This document shows, piece after piece, positions 9,101-15,893 of a DNA stretch of 16,995 nucleotides. How positions within the stretch are numbered: position 1 is the stretch's first letter; every line of letters starts with the position of its first letter. Origin of the DNA: Strigomonas culicis (taxonomy: Eukaryota > Euglenozoa > Kinetoplastea > Trypanosomatida > Trypanosomatidae). The stretch is from positions 1 to 16,995 of the forward strand of contig AUXH01000421.1 of NCBI GenBank assembly GCA_000482145.1, in the 5' to 3' direction. The notes under the pieces are model-generated. The model did no database searches. It worked only from the letters and a program-made list of their open reading frames with translations, and had not been told where the DNA came from. The translations under genes were made by a program, and so were the position numbers.

Positions 9101-12100
9101 CGTCCCTGCGTGCGGGGGAGTGCTTGGTTCTGGATCATTATGTGGAGCCCACCTTGCTGAACGGCCACGGGGTCCTTCTGAGGAAGTACCTCCGCAAAGA
9201 CCGCCGTTTTGTGTTTCACGCGTTGCACCGCCACGCGCCGTCTTCTTTGATGGACCGCTTTCCAAAGCTCTTTTTCGAAGCGGATGTGCTCATGTCCCGC
9301 TGCCAGCCGCTACTTCTTTCCGAGCGGCGGCAGCAGCAGCAGCAACAGGGGAGTGGGCTGCGTGTGGGGGGAAAGGAAAAGCCGCACGTGGAAGGAATCG
9401 AAGCGATCACCATGGTGCTCCCAGTGCTCAATCGCTGTTCTTTTCTGATTGCAGCCATGGCACTCTTTGGCACCGGTGTGGACGCGCATCCGCATCGGCG
9501 GCAGTCGAAGGAAGAGGCGTACCCATGGCGTTCCTTCTTTTCGGTTTGGCTCTCACAGGATGCAGTGCGGTACCTGGAGCTGCGCGACACAGAACGACAG
9601 AACCCTGACACGGGTGTGTTTCCTTTTTCCTTGATGCACACGACGCCTGCGGGGAATCCTGCCGCGACGACGTATAAGGATAGGGACAGTATTCTGCACG
9701 GCACGTTGGATGTTTATCTCTCGCTGCTCTCGCGCCACCTCCCCGCGGAGGCGCGCCACGTGGCCACCCTGGAGTGGCAGCGGAGTTGTTTTTCCCACCA
9801 CAGTGTCTTTCTTTTTGCATTGTATGACTTCTTCTTAGCCTCCCAGCAGCAGCAGCTGCAGCACCACACAGAACCGAATAAGGATACAATGAAGAATGCC
9901 TATCAGCACCCGGATGTTCTTCTGTATAATCGTATCCGCTTTTACTTATTGTTTGTGGTACTGCCCTTTTCGGGAGGCGTGTACACGGACACGCAGCGGG
10001 AGCGGTTCCGGGGCTTCTCAGCGTCCCTCACACAGTGTTTAGAAGAAGAGATTGCATCTTTTCGCGCGCGTCAGAAGCCGCACGCGATCGACGCAGCAGA
10101 AGCGCATCACATGTGCACTAGCAATGATACAAGTTCCATTCTGTACTTGTCCGAGTTGATAGAGGTGTTGCTGCTCCTGCAGAAGATCATCATTGGCGTA
10201 GAGCGGCAGCTCTCCTTCGAGACCCAGCTCTCTTTTTTGCATGTTCTCAAGACGGTTGTCGGGGAGCTGATCGACTCGGCGGCTCGCCGCACGGATGCGG
10301 ATGCGGCCGGCGGTGAAGGCAATCGCGACACGCAGTCGCCCACGTTTGTCTATCAGACCAATTCGATTTCGGTTATCCTGAACACGTTCAGCAATGACTG
10401 CAGCCCGTCAGCCGACGCGCACACGAACAGAAACCTATCGTTTGCGCTGCTCTCGGAGCTTCACCGTGGCGAGACGGCGCTCCACCGGCGGCGGTTCGAC
10501 CACCTTGTCGGGTGGAGCTACGTCCACTGGACGCTCTTACCTTTGCAGCTTTTTTTGGCGGGAACCGATGCAGATCCCAATTCTACAAGGAATGGAGGCA
10601 ACGCCATTGCGAGCTCTATACGACAACTCTTAACCCCTCCCAATAATACAGCGGCCAACAGTGCCGCCTTCCGTGTGCACTCGATGGCGGAGCTCGCTCG
10701 GATACTGCATCAATGTATGTTGGCCCTTAACACCGTTAGTGGCACTAGTACTGCTACGAATGATAACAGCAAGGTCATGGTGACAATGCTTCAGAATCGG
10801 GTTTACGCAATGGTTCGTTGTAACTTTAAAAACCTTTTGCAAGTCTCTGCCGCTACCATGATCAGAATTATGGATGATTTGTTTTATGTGGTTACATTGC
10901 TTTATCAAATCGAACAGTTCCGTGGTAAGGATGAGGACACCGAGCACACGAAGAAGCCCTATTCCGTGTGTCTGGCATGCTTGGAGGAGTTTAACGCAGT
11001 GGCGTGCACCATCGCGGAGCAGCCGGACCGCACACGTTCCGATACAATCACGAAGGACGCGAGTTCCTTCATCCCAGTTTCTACCACGTCGGCCTATCGT
11101 TTGTACCATTTCCTGGACACCTTAACGCACCTGTCGAACCCCCACGCGAAGGAGAGCACAAAGCAGATCTGCTATGAAGCCGTCCAGCAGTGCGCGCCGC
11201 GGCTTCACAGGATCTGCCGCGCGACGCTGCGCAGGCGCACCGCAGGGGGGCCACACCCCAAGACGGCTCCCGTGCCAGCGTCGTCCTTCCACATTTCGTT
11301 TGTCGCTTTTTGTGCGGTCCTCTCCGCACTCGATCATGCCTTCGCGTCTGTGCGGCCGGCGCATACGTCCAGCACCCTTCTCATGTCATGCATCGAGTTC
11401 TGTTTTGACAGAGCCCCTGCGCCTCCGCCCCAGCGCCGCCCCACCAGCGCCACGATGCGGCATGCGCCTCGGGTGGAAATAACGGCGCGGCTGCGTGACG
11501 AGGGCATACGTAAAATGGTACTTCTCTTGAAAACCATGTGTTTCGCGCTGCATGAAGCAGACGCGGCGGCGGACGACCGCTGGGATCAGACGTCGCGCGT
11601 GTCGGAGGGAGCGCGGGTGCTGCAGCGTGAGGTCGCTGCGCTGTTGCCACAGATCCAACACACATTTTACGTCTCGACTCAGCTCCATGCGTTGTTGTGC
11701 CAGTGCTTCTTCTTGCTCGTGTACGTGCGCGCCGTTCGGTCTGCCCCGCTGGCGGACGCGGAGGCTATCGTCGACAGCAGCATCAGCGTGTTTCTGCGCC
11801 ACGTAGCGTCGCGTCTCGTTGCCTTCCTGTGCGCGTGCCGCCCGGGCGCCAGCGCGGCAGGGCTCGACTCTGTCAACTACACCGCGCTGCTGGGGCTCTA
11901 TTTGTCCTGCTTGTGCTGGGCGCCGCGGTATCTCCACGACCATGTGTTCCTGCCGCACCGCCGCGTCCCCCTCGCCACGGGCCTTGGCCAGCGCCGGTGG
12001 CAGTTCATGCAATCGGTGCGACAGCGGCCTCCGTCGCACCCCACACTGTGGCTGCCGCCCCCGGACGAGGCGAGCGGCACGGCCCACGACCTCTTCAGGG

Positions 12101-14067
12101 CGAATATGAAGTGGGTGCGCCAGGTGCCGCTCCGCTTCTTGCTGTACCTGCCGCCGCGGCACATCCATGAGCTGCGGCGCCGCATAGGACCGCTTTCGTT
12201 TGTGCGCTTTGCGAGCCAGGTGGTACGTGTGTATTATGTGGGGCTGTCCGTCGAGGGGCGTGTGAGTGGGCGGCACTACCTCGAGTGGATGCACGGCGCG
12301 GTGTCGGCCGCGTCGCGCGCAGAGGCACGCGTCGACGGCGTGCGTCCCTGGATCGAATCTTGTCTGGAAGTGGTGAACCGCATGACGTGCAATGCCACCA
12401 CTACTCCTACTCCTTCTGGTTATCACAATGATCATCAGCGTCCTAGTAGGAGCGTGTTGCTGCAGATGCTGAACGAAGAGCAACAAATGGAAAAGGAGAG
12501 GTCAGAGCTGTTCAACACTTTTTTTGAAATGGACGAAGACGCATTTTACAAGCGGATAACCACCGCTCCCACCGCTGCCAGAGAGACAGCCACGATGGAT
12601 AGGGCTGCGCATACACACGAGACGCGTACGGACGACATCGAAGAAGAGGAGATGGCGGCAAATGCGGAGGAGGAGCAAGACACTCGCCTCTCGCGTCCAG
12701 GAAGCACAAAACCACTTTTTTTGGATGTCCAACCAGTCGTGGATTTTCTGGAGTTGCTCGAAGCAGTTCCGTTCTCTTCACGCGCAACCCCTTTGCCCAC
12801 GGATCTCCTCCATCTGTACATGCGCTACCATACGAGGGCAGCGAGTCGTAGTAGGCGTGGTAGTAATTCCACGGCGAGCGTGGAAAGGGACGGAGTGGAA
12901 GTAACCACCTCGACGCAGGCGATACTGGCGCTGCTGCGGTCGATCCTGCAGCACAACGGCGATCCGCCGCCGCATGCGGGTGTCCTCCAGCTGCGGAATT
13001 TGGAGCCGATTTTAAACTTTCGAAAGCCAACGGCGGCGGACGGAGCACCCGGCAGACGCTTGTGTGGGAGGGATGCTGCCTTGGAGCCGGTGCCGCCTCA
13101 CGCGCCTACATGGAGCCGTACGGACACTTCTCTTCTTTCCGCCGCTGCGGATAATGATACTACTACTACTACTACTAATAATAATATGATGTCCTTTGAG
13201 GAGTTCAAAAGAGTCCAATGCCACAAGGAAAAGGAGTTAATCGAGCGCGCGCTCTTGGAGGTGTTTCTGTTCCAGCCGCACGCCAAAGAGGGACCGCACG
13301 TGAGCGGCACGACCGCGCTGCGCGCGCACTTACAGTCCATTCTCAACGTGAAGTGCACACTGCAGCTATTCTTTCTGCTGTTGGGCCGTTCGGATGGCGG
13401 TACCGACGCAGAGGTGCGTCCGCACGCTTGGCAGCCAGATGTGCTGCTCATTCTGATCGAGCTGCTGTTGGCCTTCTCTGACCACATGTCGGCGGAGGAA
13501 ATGGCGCACACCGTCGCGCGGATGCTGCCATTGCACACGGCCTCTCGGGGTGCGAGGAACCGGTCAGAGGGAGGCCTGGCAGCACGTCTCGACGAGAGTG
13601 TCGCGGGTATGCTGTTTCGCATACCACTCATCATGGCGAACGACGTGGAGCGCTTTGTGTCCGATGCTTCGCATTTGCGCTTTTTGTTGTTCTACCTGCA
13701 CACACCTCTGCTCCTGCACGCACCGGACCCCGCCGCGGTGCCGCCACGCGACCTGTTCGCGCACACGCACTATTCGCTGCCGGCCATCCAGAAGATAAAA
13801 CACGACTTTTTTGCCTTCCTCGCTCAGCAGCACAGCACGCAGGATACTTTTTTTGAGACATGCATCCTGTCGAATGAAAAGGAGTTGCGGGAGTGGTCGC
13901 AGCAGTGTGAGTCCACGATGTCTACGCATCAGCTAAATACGTTGATGGCAGAGAAGTGGCTTTCCTTTTTGAAAGAGGATCACAAGTCTAAGAATGACAG
14001 GTCCGCACACAAAGAAATCATTCATATGATACAATTAATAGAATACAGCTTGGAGCACCAGACGTAA
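6169..14067 (+). CDS. Giant hypothetical protein, probable mitochondrial import signal (2632 aa)
   Basis: This is one uninterrupted 7.9-kb frame for a protein of roughly 0.3 MDa; I do not recognise the family. The first ATG is preceded directly by an in-frame TGA (6166-6168). A second Met at residue 15 (6211) begins MFRSFSTSPYLPRK, and the next 35 residues are rich in Arg, Ser and Ala and free of acid. That composition suggests a mitochondrial presequence. Residues about 100-225 are basic and low complexity. From about 235 to the end the chain is mostly Leu/Phe-rich and looks helical, broken by short Asn, Gln or Thr runs and an acidic patch near 2150. An Arg/aromatic-rich block near 1920-2020 is the most domain-like part by eye. 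No convincing transmembrane helix, ATPase, nuclease or PPR-like repeat was seen. A helical-solenoid scaffold, for example in mitochondrial RNA or ribosome biogenesis, is possible but is only inference. Confidence 0.85.
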   Translation: MRNSFTAVRLSIDAMFRSFSTSPYLPRKVPVRRSHAVQHSPFCFFAQALRHAPRCLANSAVRADRSSVGEPSVLLRCPPHATTGSTTKSTNRFVQRRTTKKVQLRDPVETPASMTAPAAAEINREAAEVRLDVCYSRPEVRKTGESGHRPVHAARRKSRFDKNRNLTTHQHSDNRYKNGKRSTYSPHSRPKRREPTRKEEAEGREEERERDQKNFEKENTFDYYMQFNNNHNNNNEITEEHIMNYLMNLKRLSNYYKNFVRRRETILDLAFVFLTETLQALLCPFVLPHLNNDNSDTNPQHVPHSEHTDRTQLKWTRRIAETIIASYEAFVPVNAQQNPLFLHAICFLVSDSIHATTEAAPAPATREAVCTALRHQTQFCASVFALLRRGRHATDLLSERDHYHAAVAASATHGGAPPTPAAALLLRDVEHHFALLEVYVTQFLLPRIYELFSTFCADLNSHRHAKESFYYLDSVERETFSVCLATFNKAMAAHIVHTHNGHNNNNDENEEYISFCYRPSDSFISRFHDTAGERAGNPHSSRERFLFDVLKDYTYVCAARGENHEDLNSDDKGACFFLTHTKKVKRLSLSDYERCVVCFSKSVYRIVLSRYDAAKHTKRSSSDASSHRAAVGHGVETPSVSAGQHTSGSMFLAGTLHPRSGREANPIRKWANFNFDSVFSLLQFQLLHTFSFRLFFSDDTATTTTTADQHAAFFNETRHMLLFILYNMSLFYSHRLSGVFQLWSRCLLVADVYTAADARGTRTVQQELMQFLQQAFLDAPKRPSTTPGDRNVILEEMESLDVAGVLARVLHMVEAKLLFFTIVDLASFCATASRWMEYIQTHTLPRAPGQPASQVDDGSQKSLATACSLSFWYHAVLLPLQRTLEHVIMLVHFRRRVTSLSSKRSITFPANNCFGNPLAASSNALWFSQHLLEEFHFPFQRGRSESFTSLEHATIFYAQCRIEATVRAFVDWHGCGGASLRAGECLVLDHYVEPTLLNGHGVLLRKYLRKDRRFVFHALHRHAPSSLMDRFPKLFFEADVLMSRCQPLLLSERRQQQQQQGSGLRVGGKEKPHVEGIEAITMVLPVLNRCSFLIAAMALFGTGVDAHPHRRQSKEEAYPWRSFFSVWLSQDAVRYLELRDTERQNPDTGVFPFSLMHTTPAGNPAATTYKDRDSILHGTLDVYLSLLSRHLPAEARHVATLEWQRSCFSHHSVFLFALYDFFLASQQQQLQHHTEPNKDTMKNAYQHPDVLLYNRIRFYLLFVVLPFSGGVYTDTQRERFRGFSASLTQCLEEEIASFRARQKPHAIDAAEAHHMCTSNDTSSILYLSELIEVLLLLQKIIIGVERQLSFETQLSFLHVLKTVVGELIDSAARRTDADAAGGEGNRDTQSPTFVYQTNSISVILNTFSNDCSPSADAHTNRNLSFALLSELHRGETALHRRRFDHLVGWSYVHWTLLPLQLFLAGTDADPNSTRNGGNAIASSIRQLLTPPNNTAANSAAFRVHSMAELARILHQCMLALNTVSGTSTATNDNSKVMVTMLQNRVYAMVRCNFKNLLQVSAATMIRIMDDLFYVVTLLYQIEQFRGKDEDTEHTKKPYSVCLACLEEFNAVACTIAEQPDRTRSDTITKDASSFIPVSTTSAYRLYHFLDTLTHLSNPHAKESTKQICYEAVQQCAPRLHRICRATLRRRTAGGPHPKTAPVPASSFHISFVAFCAVLSALDHAFASVRPAHTSSTLLMSCIEFCFDRAPAPPPQRRPTSATMRHAPRVEITARLRDEGIRKMVLLLKTMCFALHEADAAADDRWDQTSRVSEGARVLQREVAALLPQIQHTFYVSTQLHALLCQCFFLLVYVRAVRSAPLADAEAIVDSSISVFLRHVASRLVAFLCACRPGASAAGLDSVNYTALLGLYLSCLCWAPRYLHDHVFLPHRRVPLATGLGQRRWQFMQSVRQRPPSHPTLWLPPPDEASGTAHDLFRANMKWVRQVPLRFLLYLPPRHIHELRRRIGPLSFVRFASQVVRVYYVGLSVEGRVSGRHYLEWMHGAVSAASRAEARVDGVRPWIESCLEVVNRMTCNATTTPTPSGYHNDHQRPSRSVLLQMLNEEQQMEKERSELFNTFFEMDEDAFYKRITTAPTAARETATMDRAAHTHETRTDDIEEEEMAANAEEEQDTRLSRPGSTKPLFLDVQPVVDFLELLEAVPFSSRATPLPTDLLHLYMRYHTRAASRSRRGSNSTASVERDGVEVTTSTQAILALLRSILQHNGDPPPHAGVLQLRNLEPILNFRKPTAADGAPGRRLCGRDAALEPVPPHAPTWSRTDTSLLSAAADNDTTTTTTNNNMMSFEEFKRVQCHKEKELIERALLEVFLFQPHAKEGPHVSGTTALRAHLQSILNVKCTLQLFFLLLGRSDGGTDAEVRPHAWQPDVLLILIELLLAFSDHMSAEEMAHTVARMLPLHTASRGARNRSEGGLAARLDESVAGMLFRIPLIMANDVERFVSDASHLRFLLFYLHTPLLLHAPDPAAVPPRDLFAHTHYSLPAIQKIKHDFFAFLAQQHSTQDTFFETCILSNEKELREWSQQCESTMSTHQLNTLMAEKWLSFLKEDHKSKNDRSAHKEIIHMIQLIEYSLEHQT
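6850..6873 (+). repeat. AAT repeat encoding an Asn run in the giant protein
   Basis: Three AAT codons, one CAT, then four AAT codons (residues 228-235), at the edge between the basic low-complexity N-terminal region and the helical body. It may mark a disordered linker. Confidence 0.85.
13150..13185 (+). repeat. (ACT)6(AAT)3 repeat encoding Thr and Asn runs
   Basis: GAT-AAT-GAT is followed by six perfect ACT and three AAT codons inside the giant gene. The runs are pure at the nucleotide level, which points to slippage rather than selection on the amino acids alone. Confidence 0.85.
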
Positions 14068-14191
14068 GAGTCACCTTTATTTATTTCACAGATTTCTTTT
14101 TTTCTCCAATAACGTTTCATACTGATGATACTTGAAAAAAAAAAAACTCCATCAAATACATGGGGAGAAAAACGGACTCTCTATATACGGA

Positions 14192-14267
14192 TCTTTCTTT
14201 TTATCTTCTTTCTCTCTTTTGTATTTATCATACACATTCTATCTCCTCTCGCCTCTTTTGACACTAG
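14192..14267 (+). promoter_or_regulatory. Polypyrimidine tract and likely trans-splice acceptor for the Qc-SNARE gene
   Basis: A strong C/T tract at 14192-14220 and a second at about 14240-14259 are followed by AG at 14266-14267. This leaves a leader of 37 bases before the ATG at 14305 and excludes the upstream in-frame ATG at 14125 from the mature mRNA. It lies in the 237-base gap after the giant gene. Confidence 0.6.
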
Positions 14268-14304
14268 GAAACCAATAGAAAAGATAATAAAGAACACATC
14301 AAAG

Positions 14305-15330
14305 ATGCGTCGATCTCTGCAGACGATTGAGCGCATTTATCAGGCGACCGACCGCCACGGCGGTGGCGCGGCTTCGCGAAACCCCAACGATCTGGACGTC
14401 CTCTTGAAGGAAGAGGCTGACAAACAAAAAGCGATGGAGAAGCGAATCGACAAGCTCTCCCCGTACCAAAAAGTAGAAATACGCACCCTGTTAGAGATAG
14501 CCAAGATGCGCAAGACACTCAAACAGATCGAATTGCTAAACCGCCAAGGGGCGAGTGCGAGTGGCGACGGCGCCGCGGTGAGCGACCAGATGAAGTACCA
14601 CCTTGAGTCCCAGCGGGTGCGCGAGGTGACGCAGCTGCGGCAGTTTTGCCGTCGGCAGTATCGCGTCCTTCAAGACCTACAGCGGGAGGCGGAGCAGTGC
14701 TTCTACGCTGAGCTGCGCAAGGCGCCGTCGGCGACGGCGGGCGACGCGGACGGCGACGACCGCGACGCAGAGATGGACTTCCCGACGCTCAACACGCACC
14801 TCGAGAATGCCATCCAGTACTACCGCCACGTGTTCGACATAGCGGTTGTCACCTCCACCGGCGGCAGCGTCCGCGCACCGATGCCGACGCTGACGCGGGA
14901 GGAACGGCGGCAGTACTGGGACCCGCAGCAGGGCGGGGAGGAGACGGAGGCGCTGCTGGGGGTCCGGCAGGCGGGCGGCCAGCAGCAACAAGACTTCATC
15001 AACGCCCGGGAGGACCAGGAGTTTGAGCACTTTTTCGTGCTGACGGAGCAGAAGGACAGGCTCATCGACGAGGCGCTCGACCGCATCCACGTGTCGGTGC
15101 TGCGCTTGAAGGACAATGCGCAGTTCATCTCACACGAGCTGGACACGCAGGCTCACGTGCTGGATGAGACGGAGGTCCATATCGAACAGACGGAGGCCCA
15201 CGTGCGGCAGCTGAACAAGCGCCTGGATGTTGCCATCAAGGAGATACACACGTCTTCCGTGTGCAGCTACGTACTGTGTTTGTTGTTTTTGCTCTTTGTG
15301 CTGTGTTTGCTGCTGCGCGTGGCGACGTAG
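14305..15330 (+). CDS. Qc-SNARE (SYP7/syntaxin-6/8-like), tail-anchored
   Basis: SNAREs zip into four-helix bundles that fuse vesicles with target membranes; a Qc protein contributes one helix. The protein is 341 residues. Its N-terminal half is helical and charged. A SNARE motif runs from about 240 to 312, including LKDNAQFISHELDTQ, which lines up without gaps with the plant SYP7 pattern around LKNMASDMNEELDRQ. Q282 is the zero-layer glutamine, so this is a Q-SNARE, and the ELDxQ context favours Qc. A hydrophobic Leu/Cys/Phe-rich segment at about 320-337 ends four residues from the C-terminus and is the tail anchor. The frame is open back to an ATG at 14125, but that region is pyrimidine-tract sequence upstream of the likely splice site, so I chose 14305. 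The compartment cannot be told from the sequence; endosome, Golgi and ER are all possible. Confidence 0.88.
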   Translation: MRRSLQTIERIYQATDRHGGGAASRNPNDLDVLLKEEADKQKAMEKRIDKLSPYQKVEIRTLLEIAKMRKTLKQIELLNRQGASASGDGAAVSDQMKYHLESQRVREVTQLRQFCRRQYRVLQDLQREAEQCFYAELRKAPSATAGDADGDDRDAEMDFPTLNTHLENAIQYYRHVFDIAVVTSTGGSVRAPMPTLTREERRQYWDPQQGGEETEALLGVRQAGGQQQQDFINAREDQEFEHFFVLTEQKDRLIDEALDRIHVSVLRLKDNAQFISHELDTQAHVLDETEVHIEQTEAHVRQLNKRLDVAIKEIHTSSVCSYVLCLLFLLFVLCLLLRVAT

Positions 15331-15893
15331 GGGAGCTTTTTTTCTTTCCCTTTTGCATTTGCTGTTTTTTTTTTCAAATCTTGATACCACACTGCACTTG
15401 CTTTCACTGTTTTTCTTGCTGTATATCACCACGGCCACCAGCGCCTTTATCTGTAATTTGATAAATCTTGTATATATGCCGCTAGTATGAGAATATGAGA
15501 CAAAACAACGAAGAGGAACACCCAACAGGTGGGATGAATGACTTTCAACTTATTCTCTTCTTCCCCCTTTCTCTCGTATTCATATCTCTTTTGTTTTTGG
15601 TAAGGAGTTGTATTATCCTTTTTAGCATTTTTTTTTCTGCACCCTTATTGGACGTTTTTTTTAAATCGTTTTTATTTGCTCATTTGGTGTTAATACTCTT
15701 TTTTGTTTTCCCTTTACGGATTCTATTTTGTACTTCAAAAAGAAAAAAAAATAGAGGAAAAAAAACAAGAGCATACACCCACACTATCATTACAAATTAT
15801 AATACCAATTATAGCACGCATACCCGTGCGAACCGTATCGATTACTGATTGACTACACCCACTCACCCACTTTTCTTTTCTTCTTGTGATCCG
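15331..15893 (+). other. Intergenic spacer: SNARE 3' UTR and lipin 5' region
   Basis: These 563 AT-rich bases contain pyrimidine-rich blocks at about 15336-15420, 15541-15600, 15692-15730 and 15871-15885, and an A-rich block at 15737-15770. I see no credible coding or structured RNA gene. A T-rich frame at 15495-15848 translates into a Phe/Leu/Ile-rich string and is most likely a by-product of the tracts. Confidence 0.7.
15692..15742 (+). promoter_or_regulatory. Candidate polypyrimidine tract and splice acceptor for lipin
   Basis: A T-rich tract ends near 15730 and the next AG is at 15741-15742. Splicing there gives a leader of about 150 bases with no ATG before 15894. A nearer pyrimidine tract (15871-15885) has no AG between it and the start codon, so it cannot supply an acceptor for this start. 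AGs at about 15752-15813 are alternatives. Confidence 0.4.

Noticed and set aside
8904..9608. 234-residue plus-strand frame inside the giant gene
   Set aside because: It overlaps the continuous 2632-residue frame in another phase and has no splice site or motif of its own.
11386..12486. 366-residue open frame on the minus strand
   Set aside because: Antisense to the giant gene in its GC-richest part. Its composition (Arg, His, Ala, Pro) is typical of a shadow frame.
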